DNA of 21,585 nt. Origin: a virus. This document shows, in pieces, positions 1 to 6,100 of the stretch. The DNA is taken from the IMG/VR virus record IMGVR_UViG_3300037217_000082, positions 1 to 21,585 of that record. One strand, written 5' to 3'. The notes under the pieces were generated by a model, which worked only from the letters and a program-made list of their open reading frames with translations, made no database searches and was not told the origin of the DNA. Each line of letters starts with the position of its first letter. The first letter of the stretch is position 1. Both the position numbers and the translations under genes were made by a program.

Positions 1-106
1 CGCGATCGGCAACAGCAAGGCCGTGCCCGTCGTCGCCTGGATCGGCCGGCGGATCGAACGCGCGCTGTCCGGTGCGACGGCGCGCAGCCAGGACAGGAGG
101 GGTTGA
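1..106 (+). CDS. C-terminal end of a C5-cytosine DNA methyltransferase (partial)
   Basis: Only the last 34 residues are in the window, read from base 2 to the TGA at 104-106. The visible sequence AIGNSKAVPVVAWIGRRIE matches the conserved C-terminal block of Dcm-type cytosine-5 methyltransferases, where the IGNxxxVP segment (motif X) helps form the S-adenosylmethionine pocket. The catalytic Pro-Cys motif IV and the target-recognition domain lie upstream and cannot be checked. Phages often carry such solitary enzymes to modify their own DNA against host restriction. The stop codon is two bases before the next start, so the gene seems to be in the same transcription unit as the small genes that follow. 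The family call rests on this short block only. Confidence 0.72.
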   Translation, partial: AIGNSKAVPVVAWIGRRIERALSGATARSQDRRG

Positions 107-108
107 GC

Positions 109-330
109 ATGACCGATTGCCCACACTGCCGCGCGCTGCGCGACCAGGTCGGCGACCTCGAATCCGCCGCCCGCATCACGATTTTGCCCGGCGTGCTCGA
201 AGGCATGCAGGACGAGCTCGACGGCGAGGGCGCGGCGCCGGGCGGCGCCTGGGAAATGCTTTTGGTCTTCTATCGCAACGTCAAGCAGGCGGCGAACGCC
301 GTTCGCGAGGGGGTCAAGGATGGCCAGTGA
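109..330 (+). CDS. small phage protein with an N-terminal CxxC motif
   Basis: Encodes 73 residues. I prefer the ATG at 109 over the in-frame TTG at 103 because an AGGAGG at 95-100 sits eight bases ahead of it. The protein begins MTDCPHC, a single CxxC pair (C4, C7) that could bind metal only with a partner, followed by a short acidic helix-prone stretch and a hydrophobic segment around WEMLLVFYRNV. I do not recognise a family. Its place between a methyltransferase and replication genes suggests an early accessory protein; no function can be assigned. It overlaps the next gene by 11 bases. Confidence 0.6.
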   Translation: MTDCPHCRALRDQVGDLESAARITILPGVLEGMQDELDGEGAAPGGAWEMLLVFYRNVKQAANAVREGVKDGQ

Positions 331-532
331 ATGGGAAGTCGTGCTCGACGGCACGGTCATCGCGACGCGATCGAGCAAACAGGCGGCGATGAATTTTCTC
401 GATAAGCCGCGCCGTGTCGGTCGCGCCGAAGTGCGCAATGCGCGCACGCACGAAAGCTTTCATCGCCGCGGCGGCGGCTGGTATCGCGGCGATACGCATG
501 TCGCGTCCAATGTCGCGAAAGGCGCCAAATGA
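320..532 (+). CDS. small basic phage protein, unknown function
   Basis: Encodes 70 residues starting MASEWEVVLDGTVIATRSSK. It is rich in Arg, Lys and His with a glycine-rich patch (RRGGGWYRGD) near the C-terminus, which would suit nucleic-acid binding, although that is inference only. The start overlaps the preceding gene and the stop overlaps the next ATG by four bases, consistent with translational coupling in an operon of small early genes. No recognised domain. The antisense open frame over the same bases looks like a by-product of high GC content. Confidence 0.55.
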   Translation: MASEWEVVLDGTVIATRSSKQAAMNFLDKPRRVGRAEVRNARTHESFHRRGGGWYRGDTHVASNVAKGAK

Positions 533-828
533 CGGCGCCGGAAAACCGTCTGCTGACCTTGACCTACGACGCCGCACCGCTTGGCCTTGCGGCGCTGTTG
601 CAGATCGACTTCGGACCGGATGCCCGCGCACGCGCCTGCCGCTTGCGGTCGATCGACGATGCCGGAACGTCGGCGGTGCCGGAACGCTGGCACGCGCTGG
701 CGGCGGCCGTCTCGGCCTTCATCGACGGCGGACAGGCGGGCTTCGTAGCGCTCTGCATGCTGGTCCATGAGATAGAGCTGAGCGACACGATAGCGATCCG
801 CGATGCTTTTGCCGCAGTGACGCCATGA
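529..828 (+). CDS. hypothetical phage protein (99 aa)
   Basis: Encodes 99 residues beginning MTAPENRLLTLTYDAAPLG. Start and stop both overlap their neighbours by four bases (ATGA), the arrangement used throughout this block. The sequence is alanine-rich and mixed alpha/beta in character, with a Leu/Ile-rich C-terminal half (FIDGGQAGFVALCMLVHEIE) but no clear transmembrane segment. No family recognised. Position just upstream of the primase suggests an accessory role in replication or early takeover; this is inferred from neighbourhood only. Confidence 0.55.
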   Translation: MTAPENRLLTLTYDAAPLGLAALLQIDFGPDARARACRLRSIDDAGTSAVPERWHALAAAVSAFIDGGQAGFVALCMLVHEIELSDTIAIRDAFAAVTP

Positions 829-1007
829 CCTGCCATCGCTGCTTTCCCGGCCCGTGCCGCGAAGCCTGCCGGGGCGACGAGCCGGTGCCGATCGTGGATG
901 ATGCGGCGCGGCGGATCGAAATGCTCGAAGGTAAGGTTGCCCGCCTGGCCGCGCGCGTCACGGCGCTCGATATCCATACCTGGAACACGATCGGAGACGC
1001 GCCGTGA
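825..1007 (+). CDS. small Cys-rich N-terminus plus coiled-coil protein
   Basis: Encodes 60 residues. The first 16 contain four cysteines (C3, C6, C11, C15) in a CxxC-x4-C-x3-C pattern that could bind a zinc ion. The middle (AARRIEMLEGKVARLAARVTAL) has heptad-like Leu/Val/Ile spacing typical of a short coiled coil. Such small zinc-plus-coil proteins are common in phage early regions, but this one is not recognised. ATGA overlap with the upstream gene and GTGA overlap with the primase gene place it in the operon. Confidence 0.55.
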   Translation: MTCHRCFPGPCREACRGDEPVPIVDDAARRIEMLEGKVARLAARVTALDIHTWNTIGDAP

Positions 1008-2134
1008 GCGCGATCGTCGGCCGGCGCGGACAAAGTCGGCAATCGCTCGTGCCGATCGAGACGGTCGTCGGCATGCTGGCCGATCGGATCGAAGCGCTGT
1101 GCCACGCGCTGTTCCCGAACGGCACCAAGGCCGGGCGCGAACCGGAATTTCGCGTCGGCGACCTGGCGGGCACGCCGTCGCGTCACGGGCGCGGCATGGG
1201 ATCGCTGTCGATCCGGCTGATCGAGCCGCGGGCCGGCGTGTGGAAGGATTTCGCGACCGGTGAATGCGGCGATGCGCTCGACCTGATTGCGCAAGCCGTG
1301 TGCGGCGGCGACAAGCGCAGGGCGGTGCGCTGGGCAATGGTGTGGCTGGGGCTGGCCGATGCCGACGCCGAAACGCTTCAGCGCATCCGCCGGGCGCCGC
1401 CGCCGGAGCGCGCAGAAGCGCCGGAGGAGGAATCGGCCACGCGCGGCCGGGCGCAGATGCTTTATCTGAAGGCCGAGGAGCAGATCGTCGGCACGCCGGT
1501 TGACGGTTATCTCGCCGGCCGCGGCCTCGATCTGCGCAAGCTGCCGTTTCCCGTTCGATCGCTCCGGTATCACCCGCGCCTCTGGAATGTCGAAAGCCGC
1601 CGGCACTGGCCCGCCATGGTCGCGGCGGTCGTCGGCGGCGACGGCAAGTTCCTGTCGATCCATCGCACGTGGCTGGACGTTCGCGCCGCTGGCGTGACCA
1701 AGGCGCCTCTGGCCGAGCCGAAGAAGACCTACGGTCCCTATGCCGGCGGCGTCATCCGGCTTTGGCGCGGCATCACGATCGACGGCGAAACGGGCGAGAT
1801 CAAGCAGGCGCGTCGTCTTGCCGAGGTCAAGGCGCCCGTTTGGGTCGATCTGGTGGAAGGGATCGAGGACGGGCTGACGGTCGCGATCGCCGCGCAGGAA
1901 GCGCGCGTGCTGTCGGGCGTCTCGCTCGGCAACATGCTGGCACTAGATTTCGGGCCGACCGTCGAAGGCGTCTATTTCTGGCGCCAGAATGACGAGCCGG
2001 GCAGTCCGGCGGCGAAGACGAGCGACAAGATCGTCGCGGCGCTCCAGGCGCAGGGCAAGCGCGTGCGCATTCCGCGTCCGCCTTGGGGTGTGAAAGACGT
2101 CAACGACTTTGCGCGTGAGGAATTCGCCTCGTGA
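1004..2134 (+). CDS. phage DNA primase-like protein with Toprim domain (DUF7146/Toprim type)
   Basis: Encodes 376 residues from a GTG that overlaps the preceding TGA; an ATG at 1073 is an alternative start 23 codons in. The N-terminal part (about 20-130) has the pattern of CHC2-like phage primases that recognise template DNA, including VGDLAGTPSRHG and VWKDFATGECGDALDLI. The C-terminal half (about 160-370) resembles the Toprim_3 catalytic domain: VEGIEDGLTVAIAA with the likely catalytic Glu at E285, then SGVSLGNM, then a KDVNDF ending. At the usual DxD site the sequence reads RQND (Q328-N329-D330), so the first acidic residue of the canonical pair appears replaced. With the following helicase-like gene it would prime and unwind phage DNA. 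Family assignment is fairly secure; activity is less certain because of the Toprim substitution. Confidence 0.78.
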   Translation: MSAIVGRRGQSRQSLVPIETVVGMLADRIEALCHALFPNGTKAGREPEFRVGDLAGTPSRHGRGMGSLSIRLIEPRAGVWKDFATGECGDALDLIAQAVCGGDKRRAVRWAMVWLGLADADAETLQRIRRAPPPERAEAPEEESATRGRAQMLYLKAEEQIVGTPVDGYLAGRGLDLRKLPFPVRSLRYHPRLWNVESRRHWPAMVAAVVGGDGKFLSIHRTWLDVRAAGVTKAPLAEPKKTYGPYAGGVIRLWRGITIDGETGEIKQARRLAEVKAPVWVDLVEGIEDGLTVAIAAQEARVLSGVSLGNMLALDFGPTVEGVYFWRQNDEPGSPAAKTSDKIVAALQAQGKRVRIPRPPWGVKDVNDFAREEFAS

Positions 2135-3870
2135 GCGGCGGGCTTGACAATGTCCGGCGCTTGCGGGATAGCACGGAAGACGAGCCGCCGAGCGATGGCG
2201 GTTCCGTCGATACCGACGAGTGCCCGGTTACGGTGCTTGGCCGCGCGGCCGGCGTTTATTACTTCATCGCCGCCTCGGGCGAGCTCATGGAAATCGCCGC
2301 GCGGGAGATGACGCCGCGCGTGATCAACAGCGTCTTCGACGGTCGCCTGCGCTGGCTGATCGACAATTTCCCGGCCGTCGACAAGGCCGGCGATCCGACC
2401 GGCGGCGTCAATTACAACTCGGCCGCGGCAGGGTTGATGCGCATGGCGGCGGACCGGCCGATCTGGGATCGCGAAACGCCGATCCGCGGTCGCGGCGTGT
2501 GGCGCAGCGGCGACAAGGTGATCGTGCATTGCGGCGACGGCGTGCTGGTCGGGCGCGACTGGCAGCGGCCCGGCCTCATGATGGGCGCCGCCGTCTATCC
2601 GGCCTATGCGGCGATCCGGCGGCCGGCCGAGCGCGCGGCCACGGCCGCGGATGGCGCGCGGCTGCTCCAGGCTTTCGGTTTGTGGAATTACCAGCGGCCT
2701 GTCATGGGCCATCTGTCGCTCGGCTGGTGCTCGCTCGCCATGCTGGGCGCGGCGCCGCGCTGGCGGGCGCATTTTCTGGCGACCGGCGATCGCGGCTGCG
2801 GGAAAAGCGCGCTCATGAACCTGTTCGGGGCAGCGCTCGGGCCGCAGTCCTATGCGCTTAACGATTTCACCCCAGCCAGCATTCAGCAGACGCTGAACGG
2901 GCAGGGCCGCGCGCTGCTGCTCGACGAAGCCGAGGACGACGGCAGCCTCGGCCGAGTGCAACAGGTCATCGAATTGCTGCGGAAAATGTCCGGTGGAGAC
3001 GGTGCCGTTGGCGCCCGCGGCTCGTCCGGCGGCCAGGCGCGCAGCTTCGTCGTCAACGCGACGACGGCGCTTGGCGCGATCAATCCGCCGCAGCTGCTGC
3101 CGCAGGATCGCAGCCGCATCCTCGTGTGCGAGCTCGGCAAGATCGTCGATACGTCGAACGAAGCCAAGGTGCTGTCGGAAACGCTGTGGGCCGAACAAAT
3201 GTCGCCGCGATTGCGCGCGCGCATGTTGCGTGGGTGGTCGCGCTTCGGCCAGGCGCTCGAGTTCTGGCGGGCCGAGCTTCTGCAAACCTTCTGCGACAAC
3301 CGGCAGGCCGATCAGATCGGCTGTCTCTTGGCCGCGGCCGATATCATGCTCAACGACGCGCCGCCGGACGCGGATTCCACGCGCGTGCTGATCGAGGCGT
3401 TGACGCCGGTGCTGGTCGCGATGTTCCACGCCGACAGTGAGCAGACCGATCCGCAGCTCTGCCTCAACCGCCTCTTCTCGCGCCAGATCGAGGCGTGGGA
3501 CAAGGGGTCGAAGGAGACCGTTGGCGCGGTGGTCGAGAAGGCGCTTACCAACGATTTTCCGGAAACGGCGGAAAAGGCTTTGCGGCGCAACGGGATGCGC
3601 CTCGAAGCGCATAACGGGGAATGGGTGCTGCTGGTCGCGCACATCCATAACGGCATGGCCGAAATCTTCCGCGCGTCGCGCTGGCGAGATGGCGGGTGGA
3701 ACTCGGCGCTATCCCGCATCGAACGCACATTTCCCTGGCCGAAGCCCGAGAAATTTGCCGGTGCGCAGTCGCGGGCGATCGCGATACCGATGGAATACCT
3801 GCCGCTGCCGGAGGATAAGATACTGCGCAGCGTGCCGCCGGCCAGGCCTCCAGATACTGGGGGTGCATGA
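2131..3870 (+). CDS. P-loop helicase/ATPase of phage replication
   Basis: Encodes 579 residues from a GTG overlapping the primase stop by four bases. Walker A is TGDRGCGKSA at residues 218-227 with K225 and S226. Walker B is ALLLDEAED at 261-269 with D265 and E266. A sensor-1-like Asn is at N309 (SFVVNATTALGAI), and QDRSRILV downstream may hold an arginine finger. The region before the P-loop (about 30-210) carries no motif I recognise. The architecture fits the primase-helicase partners of phages, with the primase half supplied by the upstream gene. Likely role: ATP-driven unwinding at the replication fork in the host cytoplasm. SF3-like or DUF927-like affiliation is plausible but not settled by eye. 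Confidence 0.75.
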   Translation: MSGGLDNVRRLRDSTEDEPPSDGGSVDTDECPVTVLGRAAGVYYFIAASGELMEIAAREMTPRVINSVFDGRLRWLIDNFPAVDKAGDPTGGVNYNSAAAGLMRMAADRPIWDRETPIRGRGVWRSGDKVIVHCGDGVLVGRDWQRPGLMMGAAVYPAYAAIRRPAERAATAADGARLLQAFGLWNYQRPVMGHLSLGWCSLAMLGAAPRWRAHFLATGDRGCGKSALMNLFGAALGPQSYALNDFTPASIQQTLNGQGRALLLDEAEDDGSLGRVQQVIELLRKMSGGDGAVGARGSSGGQARSFVVNATTALGAINPPQLLPQDRSRILVCELGKIVDTSNEAKVLSETLWAEQMSPRLRARMLRGWSRFGQALEFWRAELLQTFCDNRQADQIGCLLAAADIMLNDAPPDADSTRVLIEALTPVLVAMFHADSEQTDPQLCLNRLFSRQIEAWDKGSKETVGAVVEKALTNDFPETAEKALRRNGMRLEAHNGEWVLLVAHIHNGMAEIFRASRWRDGGWNSALSRIERTFPWPKPEKFAGAQSRAIAIPMEYLPLPEDKILRSVPPARPPDTGGA

Positions 3871-4079
3871 ATGATCATCCACCATATGTGGTGGTTCGTT
3901 CCGCCGCTTCATCGATTATCGGGCTCGTCGAAGCGGTACGGGGAGCGCTACGCGTATCGCCTGCGTACCACTTTGCGTACCAGAATTTTATCCAATATTT
4001 TCAGACGGTTATAGCAAGAGGATACGGGCCGTACCGGCGCCGTCTCGTGACGACGCGCGCACCCGTGACAGGCCTATAG
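3867..4079 (+). CDS. doubtful small ORF in the intergenic region
   Basis: A 70-codon open frame whose ATG overlaps the helicase stop by four bases, as real genes do here. The product begins MNDHPPYVVVRSAASS and resembles nothing I know. Against it being real: it runs through an AT-richer stretch that contains octamer repeats (TGCGTACC at 3962 and 3974) and a near-perfect 16-base palindrome at 3879-3894, so the bases may be conserved for DNA-level reasons. It is listed as possible only. Confidence 0.25.
   Translation: MNDHPPYVVVRSAASSIIGLVEAVRGALRVSPAYHFAYQNFIQYFQTVIARGYGPYRRRLVTTRAPVTGL
3962..3982 (+). repeat. direct repeat TGCGTACCA x2 (left octamer pair)
   Basis: The nonamer TGCGTACCA occurs at 3962-3970 and again at 3974-3982, a start-to-start spacing of 12 bases (slightly over one helical turn). 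The first eight bases are the reverse complement of the pair at 4156-4174. A related GGTACGGGG lies at 3935-3943 and CGTACCGG at 4030-4037. Phased short repeats like these usually bind a dimeric or multimeric protein. Confidence 0.65.
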
Positions 4080-4107
4080 CGTCTCATCACGTATCGTTCG
4101 TATCTAT

Positions 4108-4126
4108 ATACATAATACATATACAT
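4108..4126. repeat. ATACAT x3 AT-rich run
   Basis: ATACAT occurs at 4108-4113, 4115-4120 and 4121-4126. The run is part of about 35 almost GC-free bases in an otherwise strongly GC-rich window, so it would melt easily. It could be the unwinding element of an origin or the -10 region of a promoter. Confidence 0.55.
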
Positions 4127-4142
4127 ATCAGTGAGTTAAGAG

Positions 4143-4174
4143 GGTACGGGCAGGGGGTACGCAGGCGGTACGCA
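4143..4174 (-). repeat. GGTACGCA x2 plus GGTACGG (right octamer group)
   Basis: GGTACGCA occurs at 4156-4163 and 4167-4174, 11 bases apart start to start, preceded by GGTACGGG at 4143-4150. These are inverted relative to the TGCGTACC pair at 3962-3981. The group lies 30 bases upstream of the start of the regulator gene at 4204, a position suited to an operator or an iteron cluster. Confidence 0.65.
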
Positions 4175-4203
4175 AACAGGGTGGCGTAACAGCGGGGTGC
4201 AAC

Positions 4204-4653
4204 ATGGCTTTAGCGATGACAATGGCTTCGGTAGACGCGCAGGTTTGGACCGAGGACGAGGTGCAGTACCGCCTCGGCGAAGCGGCGGATTGTCTTCGCC
4301 GTATGCCGATGGGCAAGAACGCGCGGCCGAGCACGCGCTCGACCGCTTGGCCCGACGTGGTGCAAGAGACCTTCGACGCGTGGATCAGCTACGGCCGGGA
4401 AGACGCCAGGACAAGGCCGGCGGCGCCATCGTCGGAAGACATCGACCGGATGGATGAGGTCATGCAGTGGCTCATGTGGCTTTCGGCCGATCAACGCCGG
4501 GTCATCTGGGCTCGCGCCTGCGACATCAAATGGCGCCGGCTGGAAGACATCGACGGCCGCAGCGTCAGGACGCTGCAACGCCTGCATAACGACGGATTGT
4601 GTGTCATCGCCCGCCGCCTCAACAAAATCTGCTTTCCTGCGAAAAAATCTTGA
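4204..4653 (+). CDS. DUF6362-like protein with sigma-region-4-like HTH; candidate late-gene regulator
   Basis: Encodes 149 residues. The N-terminal part has VWTEDEVQYRLGEAADCLRR and a WPDVVQETFDAW segment, and the C-terminal part (about 90-142) reads LSADQRRVIWARACDIKW, then LEDIDGRSVRTLQRLH and LCVIARRLN. This pattern matches what I know of DUF6362 phage proteins and has the layout of a sigma-70 region 4 helix-turn-helix. ArpU, RinA and similar phage late activators have the same kind of fold and the same place, between replication genes and terminase. I therefore infer a DNA-binding late-gene switch; that role is not demonstrated for the family. Several ATGs are near the start (4204, 4216, 4222); 4204 has a weak GGGG upstream. 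The stop overlaps a TTGACGC repeat. Confidence 0.68.
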   Translation: MALAMTMASVDAQVWTEDEVQYRLGEAADCLRRMPMGKNARPSTRSTAWPDVVQETFDAWISYGREDARTRPAAPSSEDIDRMDEVMQWLMWLSADQRRVIWARACDIKWRRLEDIDGRSVRTLQRLHNDGLCVIARRLNKICFPAKKS

Positions 4654-4670
4654 CGCACTTGACGCGTCAA
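4650..4670. promoter_or_regulatory. TTGACGC repeat and TTGACGCGTCAA palindrome; candidate operator/promoter
   Basis: TTGACGC at 4650-4656 is followed nine bases later by a perfect 12-base palindrome TTGACGCGTCAA at 4659-4670. TTGACG also matches a -35 hexamer, but no convincing -10 lies 16-18 bases further on, so an activator-dependent promoter or an operator is more likely than an ordinary sigma-70 promoter. It lies at the end of the DUF6362-like gene and ahead of the late genes. Confidence 0.45.
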
Positions 4671-4701
4671 TGGTAGGTCCAGACCCACACTGTGCCGAAT
4701 T

Positions 4702-4740
4702 GCGACCGCCCCGGATATCTCCGCGGCGGTCGCTTCGTTT
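4702..4740 (+). terminator. terminator-like hairpin upstream of the late module
   Basis: GCGACCGCC (4702-4710) pairs perfectly with GGCGGTCGC (4725-4733). Inside, CGGA (4712-4715) pairs with TCCG (4720-4723) around a TATC loop. The stem is followed by TTCGTTTT, a modest U-tract. The structure could end transcription of the regulator gene or, if transcription reads through, separate it from the late genes. Confidence 0.6.
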
Positions 4741-4753
4741 TCGGGGATGGGCC

Positions 4754-5395
4754 ATGACGTCGATGCGGGTGCGGATCGACGGCCGGGCCGTGAGCCGCAT
4801 GCTCCGCGACCTGCGATCCGATCAGGTGCCGTTCGCCATCGCGACGGCGGTCAATGCCCTGGCCAAGCGCGTCGCCGATGCCGAGCGTGAAGCCGTCGGT
4901 TCCGTCTTCGACAAGGCCACGCCGTTCACCCGCAACGCGTTCGCCGTTCAGCGCGCGTCGAAGGCGATGCCATACGCCATCGTCTTCGCCAAGGACAAGC
5001 AGGACGACTACCTCGCGCCCTACGAGACTGGTGGCCGTCAGTTCCTCGGCAGCAAGCACGCGCTGCTGAACCCGAAGGGGATAGCGCTCAACCAGTTCGG
5101 CAACCTGCCGAAAGGGGCACTGCAACGCTTGAAGGGCCGGAAGAACGTCTTCATCGGCGCATTGCCGACCAAGGCCGGCATGGTCGCGGGCGTGTGGCTG
5201 CGCCTGCCGTCGCCGCGTCGTCCGAAGGGCTCGCCGCCGGTGCCGCACAAGCATCGCCTGCTCATCCGCTGGGGCGATGCGCAGCCGGTCCAAGCCAAAC
5301 TGCATTTCGGCGATCGCGCGGTGGCAGTCGCCAACGCCAACCTGGTCGCCGAGTTCGACGCCGCCATGGCCAAGGCCATCGCGACGGCAAAGTGA
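4754..5395 (+). CDS. phage structural-type protein, unassigned (possibly minor tail gpZ-like)
   Basis: Encodes 213 residues from the ATG at 4754; the open frame continues upstream but overlaps the DUF6362-like gene and the hairpin, so the internal ATG is preferred. Seen in the sequence: an N-terminal VNALAKRVADAE helix, a conserved-looking TPFTRNAF motif, FAKDKQDDYLAPYETGG, FGNLPKGALQRLKGRKNVF, and a basic Pro-rich patch before the C-terminal helix. The overall pattern resembles a family of phage proteins of about 200 residues that I associate loosely with lambda gpZ/neck proteins that help complete tails or head-tail joints. Placement ahead of terminase is unusual for gpZ, so the function stays open. 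It is followed by 120 non-coding bases. Confidence 0.6.
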   Translation: MTSMRVRIDGRAVSRMLRDLRSDQVPFAIATAVNALAKRVADAEREAVGSVFDKATPFTRNAFAVQRASKAMPYAIVFAKDKQDDYLAPYETGGRQFLGSKHALLNPKGIALNQFGNLPKGALQRLKGRKNVFIGALPTKAGMVAGVWLRLPSPRRPKGSPPVPHKHRLLIRWGDAQPVQAKLHFGDRAVAVANANLVAEFDAAMAKAIATAK

Positions 5396-5515
5396 CCGGC
5401 CATGACCGCGGGTCCTTCCTGGACCCCTCCGAAACGCGGGCATTTCGCGCGCGCGTTTGGTGGCTCTAGCTAAATATCGAAAATCCTTGGTGTTTCTGTT
5501 TTTGGTGTTGTCGCC
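5396..5515. other. candidate cos (packaging) site
   Basis: A non-coding stretch directly upstream of the terminase small subunit gene, where lambda-type phages keep cos. It contains a hairpin GGGTCC-TTCCT-GGACCC (5410-5426), a second inverted repeat AAACGCG (5432-5438) with CGCGTTT (5452-5458), and GCTAAATATCGAAAAT at 5469-5484. The last resembles the right side of lambda cosN (GCTATTTATGAAAATTTT, from memory), and CGCGGG at 5435-5440 resembles its CGCGGG. A T-rich tract follows. Cleavage position and strand offsets cannot be read by eye. Confidence 0.45.
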
Positions 5516-6100
5516 ATGGCAATCGCTCCGGGTCTCGGTCACGTCGAAAGCGTCTACGTCAACAAGCGCGAGCTCGTGCAGATACTCGACATTGCCCTGC
5601 CGACGCTCGACAAGTGGATAGCCGACAATCCCGATTTCCCGATCGTCGAGCGCGGCAGCAACGGGCGCGAATGGCGCTTCGACGCTGTGGCGGTCAAGCG
5701 CTGGCTCGCCCAGCTTGAAGAGAACGAGCGGACCGAAGAAGCCGAGCGTCAGCGCAAGATCAGTCAGATCGTCTTGCCTCTGGGCGGCGACGGACCGCTA
5801 GGCGACGCGCTACCCGGCGGATCGCCCGTTCAGCGGCTCCAGCTGATGAAGGCCGCGCAGATTGAGCAGAACCTCGCCGTTCAGGCAGGCCAGCTGGTCG
5901 AGAAGGCCAAAGTGCGAACGGGGCTGCAAACGGCGCTCGGCTTGGCGAGGGCGAGGCTGCGGCGCGTGCCGGGCGACGTCAAGGCGGAATGCGCGGTGCC
6001 GGACGCGGTCGTGCGGGTGATCGAGCGCATATTGGACGATGCGTGCCGCGGGCTGGTTGCAGACATCAAGACGGCTTTGAGTATGTCGGAGGTAGAATGA
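5516..6100 (+). CDS. terminase small subunit (Nu1/DUF1441-like)
   Basis: Encodes 194 residues. The N-terminus (about 12-65) is a winged-helix DNA-binding region of Nu1/excisionase type: VNKRELVQILDIALPTLDKW followed by WRFDAVAVKRWL. The middle contains charged helix (ENERTEEAERQRKI) and LMKAAQIEQNLAVQAGQLVE, typical of DUF1441/Nu1 proteins for assembly and large-subunit contact. It should recognise the packaging site and recruit the large subunit. The ATG at 5516 has no good ribosome binding site, so a start slightly further in is possible. The stop overlaps the large subunit ATG by four bases. The candidate cos site is immediately upstream, as in lambda. Confidence 0.82.
   Translation: MAIAPGLGHVESVYVNKRELVQILDIALPTLDKWIADNPDFPIVERGSNGREWRFDAVAVKRWLAQLEENERTEEAERQRKISQIVLPLGGDGPLGDALPGGSPVQRLQLMKAAQIEQNLAVQAGQLVEKAKVRTGLQTALGLARARLRRVPGDVKAECAVPDAVVRVIERILDDACRGLVADIKTALSMSEVE

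Larger units (their letters stand above)
3871..4203. other. AT-richer control or origin region between replication and late genes
   Basis: The longest stretch without a confident gene. It holds a near-palindrome CCACCATATGTGGTGG (3879-3894, one mismatched pair), seven GTAC tetramers, two pairs of octamers in opposite orientation, and an AT run (4097-4130) containing three ATACAT units. CATAAT at 4111-4116 could serve as a -10 hexamer for the gene at 4204, but no good -35 hexamer is evident. Position directly after primase and helicase genes and before the late regulator suits either a replication origin or a promoter/operator region. Nothing coding is convincing here apart from the doubtful ORF at its left end. 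Confidence 0.5.

Noticed and set aside
1972-3648. Long open frame on the - strand (558 codons) opposite the helicase gene
   Set aside because: It is antisense to a gene with clear Walker motifs, has Arg/Ala-rich composition typical of GC-rich shadow frames and no recognisable domain.
5989-6096. Upstream extension of the terminase large subunit frame
   Set aside because: The extension overlaps the small subunit gene. The ATG at 6097 has a good GGAGG and a four-base overlap typical of this operon.
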